This document shows, piece after piece, positions 36,549 to 50,889 of a stretch of 64,000 bases of DNA. A program made the translations under genes and the position numbers. This DNA is from Caprimulgus europaeus (lineage: Eukaryota; Chordata; Aves; Caprimulgiformes; Caprimulgidae): the NCBI GenBank assembly GCA_907165065.1, contig OU015528.1, positions 73,823,474 to 73,887,473 of the forward strand, in the 5' to 3' direction. Position 1 is the stretch's first letter. Every line of letters begins with the position of its first letter. The notes under the pieces were generated by a model. It saw only the letters and a list, made by a program, of their open reading frames with translations, ran no database searches and was not told the origin of the DNA.

Positions 36549-39500
36549 TAAAGCTCATATTTATCTGCTGGATAAAATGAAGCTAATGTGCATGGACCAT
36601 TCATCAGGCAGCTAATGAAGCAGTCGTCATCATCAAGGCAGCTGAGCACAAGAGCTAGGAGAAATATATAGGGGTGAAGCCTTTATTTATTGAAAAGCAC
36701 TGCCTTTTTCAACACATAAACAGATTCAGAGAGTAGGCTGGCACCAAAAGCCGGCTGTCTCCTTCCACAGAACTGCATTTACCATACTATACATTTACTG
36801 TGCATTTACTATATGGTTTGTTAGGGATAGTGCTTTCCTATGTAACACAACATCACCTGCAGGAAACTTCAGGGCTGTGCTCTGAGCAGTGTCTTCTCTT
36901 GGCCTTCAGCCACCCTTGTTCTGGCTGAAATTGGTGGAGACTTCACCGGCCTCACTGGGCACCGGACAGGGTCAGACACAATCACCTTTCAGTAGCTTTT
37001 TCACTCTGACATTTCTTCAGCTTTTGACAAATCCCTTTCAGCAGCAGTCCAGTAATGACTAGGAGAGGTTTTATTATCATTATCTTATTTATCCTTTCAG
37101 TGACCATTTTCAGTCTGAAAAGGTCAGGTCAACCAGCAGCCTTTTGACTGAGAAATTTATTTTTCTTTTAAATAAAACTTCACAAACAAGCTATGTGCAG
37201 CCCTAGCCCGGTCATCTTTGAAAGTGTCTGTGATTATTTATTTTTGCAACCTACAGAGACAAGTAGTCTTTAGTAAAACAGTGGCTCTTTCAGCCAGGGC
37301 CTCATCTGTTGCCCAGCTAAGTCAATAAAAGATATCCACTGACTTCAAAGGACAACAGAATGAGCCACAGTCAACCAGCTCTTGGACTCATCGCCCTAAA
37401 TATTAAATAACAGGTGATGGGCATTGCCATCCTTGCAAGTAAAACTCTAGAGAAAGCAAAGAGCTTTCTACCTTTCAAGATCATCCCATTGAATTTCATG
37501 GGTGGAGATATCAAATAGAGAATTCTACAGAATGGTACAAAATGGCCCTCAAAAAGATTCTTTTCAGCCAGACAAGCTATATGTATGAAGGCATCTCCAG
37601 CGATGGCTTAATGAGTTAATAAGGGATATTGGGCAGTATGCCTTCACCAGCCCATGTTCTTCCTCTTCCCTTGTGTCAGCACTATGGCTTAGAAGAACCT
37701 GATCCACCATAAAGTCATTTTTCTTCACTAGTTTCCAGCCAGAACAGCTCCCTGATCCACTTCATCTCAAGCTCTGTGAGTGCTGCTATGGACACAGAGC
37801 AGAGTGGCAACGAGTGGCCGAGATGGAAAGATGGAGAGGGGAAAAAAAGCAGGGACAGGACTGACCTAATGGCCACGCAGACTTATACTGTGTTAAACTG
37901 ATGGTGAAAGTGCACCTTGATCCTGATGTCTCCTCTCCCAGCTTTCACAGCTCTGTTATGCAAGGGTTTGGGTCTCTCACAGGCACCATAAAACAGTTTA
38001 ATGAGTATGAAATTCAAACAGTCTCTAGGGATACACATCTCCACAGTCACTCAACAGAATTTTCAAATGCATATTCTGGTTCATAGCAACAAAACTTTAC
38101 AAATCTTCATCAAAGAGATTTTTTTTTTTAATGTCAATCAAGCCATAAAAACAGAATTAAAGAACTTTGTGTTCTAACTGCATCTTGGGTGAAAAGCTGA
38201 CTCTTGTTTTAATACTTCACCCCACTTCACCTTACATAAAGCAACTCACAGGAAAGCCATCAGTAATGAATTCAAATGTGCTAACATAGTATCTGAAGCC
38301 CTAAAATACTTTTTTTGCTAAAGGACAAAGTATGAGTTAAACCCTCTCATCCTGCTCCATTGTCCCCTCTATGGCTTGACTTGGGTAATTTGGAGATGTG
38401 GGAGTGAAGGCTGTAGACACATCTCAGATAAAGTATGTGAGATGGAAGTAGTAAATGGTACCTTGTAAAAACAGCAGGAGAGCAAACAGGAGGATCAGGG
38501 CTCTTTTGTAATGCAGAGGCAGGTTTGCTTGGACCAGAGGCACAAGTCCTCCTCCTTGGTCACCTGCTGCTAGCTTGCTGTGGAGTCTCGAAGAAGTCTT
38601 CACTCATCTGCCTCACAAGTATCATCTCATCTTGCACACTTGGAGATGATACACTTCTCTGCAGATTATTTTGGGAACCAGCCCATTTTTTAGTGTCTTA
38701 CGTAAAGTCAAATTATGAGACAAGTCAGGAGTGGAATCCAGAAGCTGACTCCTTAAACAGATAGTACTTTTTACTCTACAGGCAAAGGGCAAAACCACAA
38801 AATAGATCTAAATTAACTAATGCAATTCCACAGCCTTTCACCCACTGTCTACATAGCTTCAGAAGAATGAAACACTTGGAGCACTGATTTTCTTTCCATT
38901 TAAGGCTCTCTAATAGGCCGGTTACAGAGGCCTCAAAGAGGATGTTTCTGTCAGGACAGACCCTGCAAAAACAGCAGGTTAATAATCTGTCACTGTGCCT
39001 CTGGTGTGTGACTCCACAAATTAGAGCCACCAAACACCCACCAGAAAGAGGGTATTAGCTGTCAAATAGTATGGCACAGGAAGCAGCAGCAGTTTCCCCC
39101 TGTTTCTCCACCAACACATCTCCGTCCTCATCTGATACAAGAAGCCTCCTCTCTAGGTTGAAGGGATACTCCTGCAATCATTCCCTTTTGGGTTCCACTG
39201 TGCAGGACTATGAAGAAAGTGCTGGTTAATACTTTCGGAGTATTTTGGGTTTAGAATAGGATGCCAGTCAAAGAAGAGTGGTCAAGATTCAGTAAAAACA
39301 TCTCAAGGCAGCTCTCAGATGGGACCTGCTGAAGCAGGACTGGAATGAGGAGTTCCACCTTCTCATCAGAAAACTTTTTATAATATTCATCCCTCTATCT
39401 CCTACAAAGTCACCAAACTTTTTAGTTGAAAGTTAACTGCCTCAAGGGTGACACAACTTTCTCAAGTCACCAATAAATTTAAATGATGGTATGAATCTGT

Positions 39501-41134
39501 CTGGCGTGTTTCCAACAGCAAGGGTAGAAGAGAAATGAGAGAGACATGTTCAATACCCAGAGCTTCCGCTGGGAGGAAAATCTGCTAGACATGATCAATG
39601 ATTTTGTTGTAATAAAGAGCACTGTAACCTGCTATCGATCATTTTTGTCCCGGGCTTTGTATCAGATGGATTTCTAATATATGCACATGTCAGGGGACTG
39701 GAAGGAATATTGCTCAGCAAGTCTTTCAATTGGCTTTTTTAACTACCAATCATGTGATTATTTTGTTAACAAGTTGTGGATGTGTTAATGATGACATTTC
39801 ATTTATGGCTATTGTCTAGGTAGGGCCTCCAAAGTGCACTAAAGACAAATAAAAAAGCAGTCACCTTTAACTAGTGTGTGGGCACGTATACACCTGTATG
39901 TGCATTTTTATATGCACATAGAAAAACTCACACAAGGATAATTCTGTCATCATTTAACCCACAGGCTCCATCTCTCCTCGGCTGATAAAACTTGCTAGAG
40001 TTCTGATGGAGGCAGCAGAGCTACACTGATTTACACCCATGGAGACTCTCTTGTTTATCTTTTAACAGGAAGACAAAAGGTCATTAAAGGTAACACATAG
40101 GTCTCAGGTGAAATTTGGTGTATCTCACTGCTGCCCGGATCATGCAGCCAGAACTGTAACTCTTGGTCTCTGCTTTCAAATCCTTCCAGCAATGACAACT
40201 AATTAGCTGCTGTAGAATTAAGTTTCATCTGCCACCTGTGTACCAGTGATGCCTAATTGCATTCACAGAACAAGTCACAAAGCATGCCAGTAAATCCCAC
40301 CATGGACCAAAGTGAGGAGAATCTATAAGAGCCAGGCAGGATGGGATTGACCTCACCAGGACATGGACAGCAAGGACAACAGAGCAGGAGCTCGATGTCT
40401 TTCCCTGCCTTGGAATAAAAAAAATGCTCTGAGAAAGCACTCTTTTCACAGTGCAACATCCCACATCTCACTACAGTCAGGACACAAACGCTGCTCCCTT
40501 CAAGGGTCCCATCACTGTTCCTCAGGGTCTATGGCATGGGCACATCAAGGCAATGCCCACAGTGCTCCGAAGGAAGGTTGTAGCTAACTTCTGCCCTCTC
40601 TGCTTGCTCACACCCACTGAAACCCCCCAGCAAAGTCCATGGTTGGATTTCTTCTCAGGATCCAACAAACCCATTTCCCTTATCCCCTCTCTCCCCAGAT
40701 GCTTTTATGCTGTGTTACATATCACTGAAGTGCTGGTGCTCTGGGAGGAATATTAACATTAAATATAAACACAGGCACTACAACCAAAGCCATCTGTTCT
40801 TTTCTATTGATTACCAGTCTCTTCTCACCCTGTGCTACCCCAGCCTCGTGCTTTCCCCTGCAGCCTGTCTCTGTGGCACCCTGACAAACATGTGCACACA
40901 CACAATTACCTCTGTGCAAGAATTCAGATCAGCCTGACAAGGGATTACCAACAGCAAGGAAACAAGAATCTGAGCTCCCAAGGTCTGTAGAGCTGGATAG
41001 AAAATATCCCTATGGACACTGAGGGGGAAACACAGCACTGGGGCAATGCCACTGCCCATTCATAGCACCCTGAGTGCTTCAGGCTGTGCTTCATCTCACC
41101 TACATGCAGAGGAACCTGTGACTCAACAGGAGAA

Positions 41135-41384
41135 GATAAAATGGCCTCAAGTTGGGCCAAGGGCAGTTCAGATTGGACCTGAGGAAGAATTTCTTCCCTG
41201 AAAGGGTTCTCAGGCATTGGAAGGGGTTGCCCAGGGCAGTGGTGGAGCCCTCATCCCTGGAGGGATTGAAGAGATGTGTAGACACAGTGCTGAGGGACAT
41301 GGGTTAGTTGGGGATTTGTCAGTGTGAGGTTAATGATTGGACTCAATGATCTTAAAGGTCTTTTCCAATCTAGGTAACTGTGAA
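41135..41384 (+). mobile_element. CR1 LINE, 3' fragment
   Basis: ATGGCCTCAAGTTGGGCCAA, GGAAGAATTTCTTCCCTG, AGGCATTGGAAGGGGTTGCC, GGTGGAGCCCTCATCCCTGG and GGACTCAATGATCTTAAAGG with TTTTCCAATCTAGGTAACTG form the C-terminal coding and 3' region of CR1 in + orientation. The octamer tail is degraded. Confidence 0.92.
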
Positions 41385-42789
41385 AAATAAATCCACTCAC
41401 TCCTTTCTGTGAAGATGAAAATCATGCTTCAAGTGAAGCACATGCTGCTCTGAATTCAGGCAGTTGCCAGCAGAATGACACCTTAACCTGGTCTGAGACA
41501 ACTGCAGCTCTTTGGAGAGCTGAAAAGGATACAGGTGCCCCAGAAATACAGGAGGGCAGAAATATAACCTGAAACTAAGCAGAAAGGCATTCAGACCCAC
41601 ATGGCAAACCAGGAGTGAAGCAAGGAGCAAACAAAGCCACTTCCCTTTCCTTTAAGGACCGTGACCTAAAGCTCCAGCTACAACAGCTGCAGTAATACTT
41701 CCCTGCAAGCTCCACATAATCGTTTTTCCCCCTTTCATTATTTCAATTTCCTATTTCTATGTAAAACTGCCACGGGAAAAGGTCACAAAAGATTTGGACA
41801 GAGATAGTCTTCAGCAAGCAGAGCAGAAAAAACAATTTACAACCCTTTTCCTGGAGAGGTGACAACTCTCTTCCCTCCCTCTCGACATCGGAGATGCCAA
41901 TGAGAATTTTCCCAGCCTTGTGTCCTTGCCAAGCCAGACCAGCCTCATCCCTCCAGCAATGAGCAGATGCCAGAGTCCCCACCTTGTCCCTGTCCCCTTG
42001 GCCACCCCTCAGGATCACTGTTCAGCCTGTGTGCAGTGGCCAAGCTGCTCACAGATCTGCCCCAGCCAGAAACAACAGCTCAGGAAATCTGTTTGCTCCC
42101 TCAGTTCCTCTTCAGGTAGCTTGGAGCATCAAAGCCAAAACCCAGAAAACAAAAGTTCAATCAGTCGAGTCTCAAAATAGAAATGAGGCCATGCTGACTG
42201 TCACAACAGAGCGTGGAAAGAGCTGCACGGGCCTGGCGGCACGCAGAGCTGTGAGAGGTGTCATGTTTGTTCCTGGGGCTGCAGGATTTGCATACAACTC
42301 CCTCTGAGTTCATCAGGCGTCTTCCCTGAGTAAGGAACTAAATAAGCGTTATTAATTCTGAGCCAAAAGCCAAAGAAACTCCTCATTAAACAGGAATTTA
42401 TAGAACTGAAGACTCAGGCTCTCTGCGCAGCTCCAGTCAGCAGTGACAGTCAGGCTCCATGTCTTTGCCATGCAGCTGGGGAAGGAGCTGCAGCTGCCCT
42501 CCCCTGTTGGGCTTGGGGTGGGAGCAGGGGAAGGCACCACCCTGTGAGAAGCTTCATGAAACTCCTCAGCTCCAAGGCAGTCCTGCCCCAGCCCAGGCTG
42601 GGACAATTAGCAACAAGGAAATGCCTCTGCGCATCCATATTTGTGAGGGGAAGGGCTGTCTTGAGAAGAAGGTGGAGAGAACCTGGAGAAGAGGCCATTG
42701 ACCTGGTCAAAAGACAACCATTGGCCTAAAGAAAGAGAAAGCTGCATTGCCAGGAGGCAGAAGGACAGAGAACCTCAGACACCCAGTTC

Positions 42790-43000
42790 AACCACATAGA
42801 GTAGGAGAAGGCAAAGGAGGTCCCTGCAGCCCATAGAGGTTCAACAGCGGAGCAGACACCCACGTGTAGGCCATGGAGGACTCCATGCCAGAGTAGAAAG
42901 CCGAGCCTGAGGGCAAGTGTGACTGAATTGAGACCCCAGAGATGCTCAACGCCAGAGCGGAGGTGGATCCCCAGAGCTGTGGGGGGTGAGGAGGTGCACT
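42790..43000 (+). mobile_element. Avian LTR-like repeat fragment (probable)
   Basis: GGTCCCTGCAGCCCATAGAGG, GGAGCAGACACCCACGTGTAG, GCCATGGAGGACTCCATGCC and AACGCCAGAGCGGAGGTGG recall the internally repetitive 'gcagcccatggaggac...cggagcagat' block of a bird LTR family. It is locally richer in G+C than its surroundings. The boundaries and family are not certain. Confidence 0.45.
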
Positions 43001-43542
43001 GGACCAGAGACCTGTCCGCAGTCTGACTGGCTTTGAGGCAGGGTCCAAGCACTGGGACAAAGTGGCACACAAGAAAATCAAATGCAGATCTCCTCAGGGT
43101 CTACAGACTGGATCAATCCCCTCTTTAATAACATCCTAGATCTGCAATGTTGATCCTGCATGAGGGACTGGTAGAAGAGAAGTGCTTTCACTGCGGGAGG
43201 AAATCTCCTTGCAGTAGCCCCCACCATGGCAATCTCAACCAGCACTTCAGCAGAGCTCCAAGAAGCAGCAAAATAGGAACATTTGGCCCCATTTCTGGCA
43301 TTCTTCAAAGGTTTCCTGATAATCCATCTGTCTTCTTGCCAAGGAAAGCCCAGCAAATAAAATCAGGGGCATGGGCTTCTCCAGTCAATTAGGCAGATAG
43401 CACTGCTAAATGTGCTTTTATTGAGCAAACAGGCTTCCCCCTTCAAAGACAGCAGGTGGGCCATTATACCAGGCCACCAACATCATCCATCTTATGTCAG
43501 CCAGCATGATGGAGCCAGCACGACGTTAATGTAGTCTAGATG

Positions 43543-43616
43543 TAAAAAAAACCCAAAAAACCCAAAAACCCAAAAAAACCCAAACAAACTAACAAACAAA
43601 ACACCCAAAAAACACT
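43543..43616 (+). repeat. A-rich (AAAACCC)n-like tract
   Basis: Imperfect repeats of AAAAAACCC shading into AAACAAAC units, about 74 bases with no G and only one T. Confidence 0.85.
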
Positions 43617-44278
43617 AAAAGGCATATAAGGCAGCTGATTTCCAAAAACTGTTAACTCTGCATTTCTTAGGCTGATGTTGGCATGGGTTTCCACAGCATC
43701 TACCCACCACTGACCACATCACACTTTGCAAGCATTGAAGTTTTAAGTAAGATTCAACATTTAAGGACAAACAAGTGGAAATGAGGAGATATCATATGGG
43801 CATCACATGATTGTACCTTGCTGTAAGCAACCAAATGCATTCTTAATTATCTCCAAAAATCAGAATTAAGCACACAGAATTAAGTATGATTATGTTTCCA
43901 TTTTTCTCTGCAAACTGCACCTATTTCAACAGTATCAAATGTGCCCCAAGCAGGGAATCTAAAAGTTTGCTGTTCTCATTTAAATGAGTAAATGTCGCTC
44001 TTCACTGTCCAAGGAGAGAGGTAAGGCCTCCAGAGGATGGTACATGTCATCTCAGAGGAGTCTCTGCCACCTGAAGGTCTTTAAGATGAAACCACTCAGG
44101 ATGCCAAAGTCATTCACCCTGAAGGCTGGAAGGAGGGAGGGAAGAAGAGGTGATTGTTTCAGATGTGGGGTTTTCTCAGTTGCAAAGCAAAGGATATTTC
44201 ATTCTGAAATATCAATTCAACAGGAGATGGCCAAGATCCACATGGATCCCACCTACCAAAACATTTTGTTCTAAGGGA

Positions 44279-44312
44279 AAAAACAAAACAAAACAAAACA
44301 AAACAAAGAAAA
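44279..44312 (+). repeat. (AAAAC)n simple repeat
   Basis: Six units of AAAAC-type pentamer with little interruption, ending in AAAGAAAACC. It lies 0.7 kb from the AAAACCC tract. Confidence 0.85.
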
Positions 44313-45283
44313 CCACAAAACCAACCCAGTAGACATTTTTCTTATTTCACTCCTTTAAAATACTGCAGACTGAAAATTTTGTCAGGACTAGGAATATGAC
44401 CATGGCACAACCCATATGGCAGTTCCACTTACACATGAGCTGGGGAGAACCCAATCAAAGCTTTTTTGTGTCAGATGGAGACAGCATTAGTATTAACTCA
44501 TCATAACATCCAATGCAGAGATAACCCCCAGTCAACATGATTTAAGGATCTCCTGCAGCATTCAGGGAGACTCCAGGGATGGAGCAGCCCTGCCAAGTCA
44601 GCCAAAGCCACCTCATGCCTTTCCAGCCTGTTAACTTCCATGTGCCTTTCACTTTGCAACATCCTATCCTATTTATTCACAATTTGTCACACACCAAACA
44701 ACTGTCTACCTAAAGCCATAATTCAGTGTTCGGAATGAATTGTCGTAATTAGTCTGCTCATCTTGACTACAGCAAATCAATATACAACTATGCATTGCTA
44801 GGCACAGAGAGAGAGAAATAATGATGAATCCTACGCCACTGGCTGAGTATTTCACACACGTACATGCGGGTAGAGAACTGAACGCAGTAAATCTCAATTA
44901 CAGCCTTTCTACCAGACTGACACCTCGGGCAGGACTGGAAAATCCAACACAAGAGATTACAAAGTCAGTGAAGCTCCTGGGGGTTTCCTGCAGAAAAAAT
45001 AGCTTTATATCCATGGGATTCACAAAGAGAAGGAATAAAGTGCTAAATCAAATCCTCTGTTAGCAGCCCTGGCTTCACCACTCCCTAATTCACTATAGCC
45101 TATATGTTGGTCTCTTATGAAGACCTGTGACCATGTGAAGCTGTTTTATTTTCATCTCCAGCCTCTAGAGAAGTTTTCCAACACCACAATTTAAAGACTG
45201 AAACTTTTTTTAAAAAATACATAAGCATGACTGGAGGGCAAAGGTCACGTGCCAGCAGATTGTCTCAATGGGAATGAGGTTGC

Positions 45284-45326
45284 TTCCCTTTCCAAAAGGG
45301 AAATTACTCTTTCCAAAAGAGTAATT
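45284..45326. repeat. Two adjacent hairpins with identical loops
   Basis: Hairpin 1: TTCCCTT (45284-45290), loop TCCAA, AAGGGAA (45296-45302). Hairpin 2: AATTACTCTT (45302-45311), loop TCCAA (45312-45316), AAGAGTAATT (45317-45326). Both stems are perfect. The loop and the closing bases are the same, while the outer stem sequences differ and still pair. Confidence 0.85.
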
Positions 45327-45529
45327 CTCTCTTCTGTGTTGTCCTTTTGGATGAGAGACGCCCAAGTGAAGCAAACTGCTGCAATTGAGTTTCATATCCC
45401 AGGAAAACTGTTTTCTCTGATGGCAAATCCTGACTGGCAGAGAACCACAGCTGCTCTGTCAGGAGCCATTACAATGAAGGATTACCAGCACAGGCCATCT
45501 GCCCGAGCTTGGGGGCTTGCTTTTGCTTT

Positions 45530-45547
45530 GCTTTTTTTTTTTTTTTT
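45530..45547 (+). repeat. Poly(T) run
   Basis: An uninterrupted run of about 17 T residues after GCTTTGC. Confidence 0.9.
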
Positions 45548-47260
45548 ACTACTTGATGCTGCAGTAAATCATGACAAAATTAAACCCAGGGGTGAACGAT
45601 CCCTCTGGGGCTGAGCACTGCTATCCCCACCCTGCTGGATAGGGAGATTAAAATCAAAACCAAGCTGACGTGGTGATTTATGAACAATGATTCAGCGCAA
45701 TATAAACTGCATGGCCAACATGTCCTCGTTAAAAAACATGAACAGTGTCAAACAGAAAGGAGGGCTACATCAATAGCTATGATTTGGGCCACATTAATTC
45801 CAAATGCTTTTCACTGTGCAAATACATTACCGTGATTCACGGAGACAGCCTCAAAGAAATAAGTGCCTCTGTGTTATTATGCAGCAAAATGTTAGGTGCT
45901 CAGGAGTCATCCCAGGCAGACAGATGATGGCATTAGTGATTTAATTGACCCTTATGGATAAAAAAGCATATAAAGAATGGCAGGGCCATCAGCAAGTAGT
46001 GGCACATACAGAAGACAGGCCAGCAGAGAGCAGAGGAGGAGTTAAGATGTTTTCCCCACGCTGGCAAACCAACAATGCTGTTTGCTTAACGTGAAAGCCA
46101 TGGGAGCAGAGCCACTGAGGGGTGAAGCTGGGTTTAGGCATGGAGAGGCACGAGCATCCCCTAGGATGGCCTGGTCCTGTCCATATCAAGGGTTACCTTC
46201 TCCTCCTGGAGACCACAGGACCGTCTGATAGCAGTGGTGGGTGATGGATGCACTGTAGAGTGGAGGGAGAGGGCATAAACCCATGGTTATGTTTGGGTTT
46301 AAAGTAGGGAATTGCTTTGAAGAAGGTACCTGGTGAAGAGCCACATACTGACAGCACACATCATGGAGGCACAACCAAAACCACCACTCCCATGGGTTTG
46401 GGAGGTGCCTCACCAAACCTTATCATTGCAACAGAGCAGGAGATGCCCTTGTCCTGCTCACAGATAGGACACAGAAAATGTCCATTATCACCTGAACGTG
46501 GAGATAAGGGCACGCTGGAGAGTAATGGTGCACACCTTGACCCCCCTTCTTCTCCCTCAGTCGTTGTGGCTGTGCAGCCATACCCATCATGCCAATTCCC
46601 ACCCTCATAATCCCTTGCCCAGAAGCAATTTATAAGTGCCAGTGGCTCAGTCATGCTGCGGCCTCTCGGCTGCCAGGAGCCACACATCAGCACGCCAGCT
46701 CCCACCATAAGCAAGCCCCAAACTGGGAAACACTCTGAAGAGCCAGGACCTAAATTTTGTAGACAGAGGTGAGTGCAACTGGACCATTAACTGCCATTCC
46801 CGGCTCCTGCACAGAGAACAAGCCTCTGTATTTTGAAATAGGAATAATATAACTGGCTAGGAGCTGTTTGTACAGGGCCATTGCATTTACACACTCAGCA
46901 TGGTTTTTAAGGAGGGAAAAATGGTGCAAACGATGCTACCAGGCACATAATCAAATTCTAACTATTTTTTTCTTCTCCAACCACACGCTACGAAAATCAT
47001 AAGCTATATCATGTTAGATGATGGTAGACAGAAGCAGTAAGCAGCTTTTTGGTGTCTTTCTTTGCCCATGGGAAACTCATTGCCAAGCAAGGACCCACCT
47101 TTGGGTTAGTGGTGAGAAACCCACAGCTGGTGAGCCACAGACAACTGCCTGGTTGATTTAGGACATTTCCACACACAGATGCTTCACCCACCTGGGTCTT
47201 GGGCTGTAGCTGTAACAGGGCTCCCAAAGACACCCCATGTAGTGCAGAATGGGAATTATC

Positions 47261-47375
47261 ATCGAATCATAGAACAGTTTGGGTTGGAAAGGACCTTAAA
47301 GACCAGCTACTTCCAACCCCTCTGCCATGGGCAGGGATACCTTCCGCTAGATCAGGTTGCTCAAAGCCTTGAACA
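47261..47375 (-). mobile_element. CR1 LINE, 3' fragment
   Basis: ATCGAATCATAGAACAGTTTG, GGTTGGAAAGGACCTTAAAG, CCAACCCCTCTGCCATGGGC and AGATCAGGTTGCTCAAAGCC are a reverse-orientation CR1 3' end truncated after about 115 bases. Confidence 0.93.
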
Positions 47376-50300
47376 CTTCACTTAGCAGTTGAGCACCTAA
47401 ATCTCTGCAGCAAGTAGGGAGCAACATGCTTGGGAAAACCAGACAAAACTCATATTGTGGGTTGTGCCTCAGTGTAGGGGGTAGGATGGTTTGAAGGCTT
47501 GGGAGCAGACACGTGGGGCTGGGGAAGGTGAATTGTGAGGCTGTACACAGGCCTGAAGGGGAAGAAATTGCCCACAAAGCTGTATTTGGGGTAGGAAAAG
47601 GACTGTAGGGCTATAGAGGCTCTCTAGGGGAAGGGTGCTCACACATTTGCTCACACAATTGGGGGGTGTTTGCCATGTAATTACTTGTGTCTGGAGCTCA
47701 TGGATTTAACACAACCCTAAGTGGGTGGCTCAGAGAGGAAAAATTCTGATCTAATTGGGTAATCTTAAAAGTACAAAGGTTTTCTAGTGCTTGCATGCAA
47801 GCAACGTTTGTCCTTTTACCTAGAAAGATCTCACATATAATTCTTCCTCTTACAAATGGTCTCATTATTCAATATTGCAGTTCACATAACCATAATCCTT
47901 TCATCCCAAGAAAAAAAAAAGTGCTCTTTTATAAGCATGTTCAGCTACATTTAAACAGTCTCCCCCTGAAGTCCTGATAAACCAGGGTGAATTCATGGAA
48001 ATGAATGTAAGCTTAAAAATTATGTCTCTTGAGCAGAAATTTAAACAGGAAAGAGAGAGAGGCACTGATTTATTGGCATATGAAACCCTACTAAAAGTCA
48101 GGCAATGAGTAATAGATCTTAACCACTGGAGCTCAGGTCGAGGGGTAGATGCAGAAAGATTAGGCAGGGGAGTCTGTGCTCCCTGTTTTGGAGAGAGAAT
48201 CAAATTTCAAGCAATTAAACAATTTAATTTTCCAAAGCAAAGACAGAGACGAGTATAAATTACGATTATGATATATGAAAAAAATGTTAAAGACAGCAGC
48301 TTTGGTGGTCTGTTCTTTAGGTGAATAATGTACTTTCCGTAGCAGAAGGCCATGAGTTTCTGAAGAAAACCCTCCTGGATTTAGCCTGTGCTTTCATGAA
48401 TACCCATGCATGTGAGAGAGAATAAACTTGTCTTAGGAAGGATTAATTCCTCAGGCCAAACAAGCATTAATACATGACTAAGGATCCTCTGAAGATTTAT
48501 GCAGCCAGGAAAGGGGAAATAAAAAAATAAAACCTCAACTGGCTTTTGCAGGCCAATAGGCACCATGGCTGGATTAGCTCTGCCTAATGCTCGGTTAAGA
48601 TCTGTAGCCTCAGGCAATCATTTTCTATTAAATAGATTATATTCAGCACAAACACAGCACATTTGTAAGCTTAATGCTAAGAGGCTACACATGGGAAGGC
48701 AGAAAATAAATCATTCTGAGAAAAGGAGCAAGAAGAGAACTATAGGAAAAAAGAATGAGTTTTTAAACTCAGGAAAGGAGATGCTTAGTATTTACCAGAA
48801 ACAAAACCCCCCCTCAAAGATCATCTTACTCCATAAATACATCCAGGCTACACAAACCCTCTTCTGTCATCATACCAAAATGGGGAATACAGAGATGGCA
48901 GGGCTCAGGGAGGTGCACCCCAAAGGGCTCCTGCTGCTGCTGAGATGCTCCAGATCACAGCAGGGCAAGCTTCTTATCCAGGAGAACCTCATCTGGTCTT
49001 ACACCACAGCAGAAGCTCTGTCTTGGAAAGGTCAGTACATATGGACAGGAACTGTCTGGGAGTTTCTGGATGAAAAATTGCTGTTTGGAAAAGCATCAGT
49101 TAATATGAGATATTTTGTGGGAAACTACCACATCTTGGTATACTTCTCAAACTGAACCATTTTAGAAAATCTGTATTGTCCACATGTCCTCATTGGTCAT
49201 TTCATATATAGACTCTCCACTTTTTCACCCAAATAGTACAAAATACTTTAACCTCCATGTAGATAAACTCCTAACGTCTTCAAGTCTTGTGTTTTCCAGA
49301 TTTCTGCTTCACTTTTTAGTTAGAAAACTAAGCTCAACTTCTATCATGAACTGGAGTGCACTTCTGAGCTTACAGTGCTTTTGCTGAGCAGGGAAACAGC
49401 TGGCTCCAGAGAAGTTCAGCTTTTAACTGACTCAAAAAAGGGCCATCATCCAAATCCACTAAGCCAGTAACTATCTTTCAACCAGTTTTAAGAAAAAAAC
49501 AAAACCAAAAAAAAATCTCACTCAGGACCAAAACACATAACACACCAAACTCTTCACTTCCACAGTGAAGAATGCTGCACCCTCAGGATGAAGTTCTGAA
49601 AGGGCACCTGGGATTTGATCCACAGGTCCTCCTGCCAGTAGGGATTTGGTACTCCCATCAATTAGTAAGAAAAAAATGTAATATGATCTCTCAATAGAAA
49701 AACAGTCTTTGGTCAAACCTGTGTTATCTGTTTCTCCAGTGGCTGGAAGAGTTCTCTGCTTTGCTGAAGAAGCAGCTCATACTTTGCTATTTCCAGTCTG
49801 ACTGTGTTTGCCACATTTCTGGAGTCATAAGTAAGCCAAAGTGAGCAGAGCAAAGCTGACAGCTCTGTCAACCTATAAATCTAGGGTGGACAAAGAAATT
49901 AAATGAGAGAAGGAAAAATCTCTTTTAAAAGGAAGATTCTCCACACAGCAAAAATATTTTAAAAGTAGATCTGAACAGAACAAACCACCCAGCCCAGATT
50001 TCAGCTGGGCTTTTGACAGAGTCACAAAGAAAAGCAGAGGGGGTTGTACTGAAAATCGGCAGTTGCAGTCTGCTGACGGGGAAATCAGTAATTAATAGTC
50101 ACCTGTATCTGTCACTCTGGGGCTCTGTATCCCAGCAACCCGGAGTGGAGATGAAGGTTACAGCATCACACCATCGGAGGGGCTTGTACTGACTCTGCCC
50201 ACTCACACGTCACAGCGCTGTCATTCCTTACCAGCCTCTTGGTCAGCATATATTGCTATTAATGTCAACAGAAGTTGATGTGAATGTATGGGGACCAAGA

Positions 50301-50889
50301 TGTAGCTGCAACGATCATCAGCTGTAAAGTGATGAGTATGGGAAAGGTTGCCCAAATAATTATAGCATACCCCCAGCACTAGCATCCACAGGGAATTGGC
50401 TTCAGGTGCAAAAGGGAAAGGGGTGGATCACCCGTAACTCTGTGTGATGCTGAGCATGCCCAGCATCCACCAAGAAAGAAATCCTACTTGCCACAGCTTC
50501 CTTTCCTTCCCATAGTCTATAGCAACCTCCTTCCCATTGAAACATGGAGCACTGGTAAGGGACAAGAGGAATACGACTCCCAAGAGATTATGACTCCCAA
50601 AAGACTATTACTATAGTGTCTGGGACACGGGTGTCCACATTTCTGGAGTGCAAAAGAGAAAGGACCGGTAGGACCCATTTCCTCCTACCTCACGCCACTA
50701 AAAGAGATCCCTCAGGGGCAGGAACCAGCCCCGAAAGGAATCACAAAACTGGGCCAAACAGAGTGAAGAGGAGGAGAGAAAGCTCCATGCCCATTCATTC
50801 TTTCTGAAATGACTTGGTCAAAAGGTTTAATAGCAACATGATCTTTGATGACATCATAGTATTTTTATGCTATACAAATTTTATGCTGT

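Noticed and set aside
48565-49155. Longest open reading frame in the window (196 codons, plus strand)
   Set aside because: No recognised domain and no protein-like repeats or motifs. At this base composition one run of this length is plausible by chance among roughly 64 kb read in six frames.
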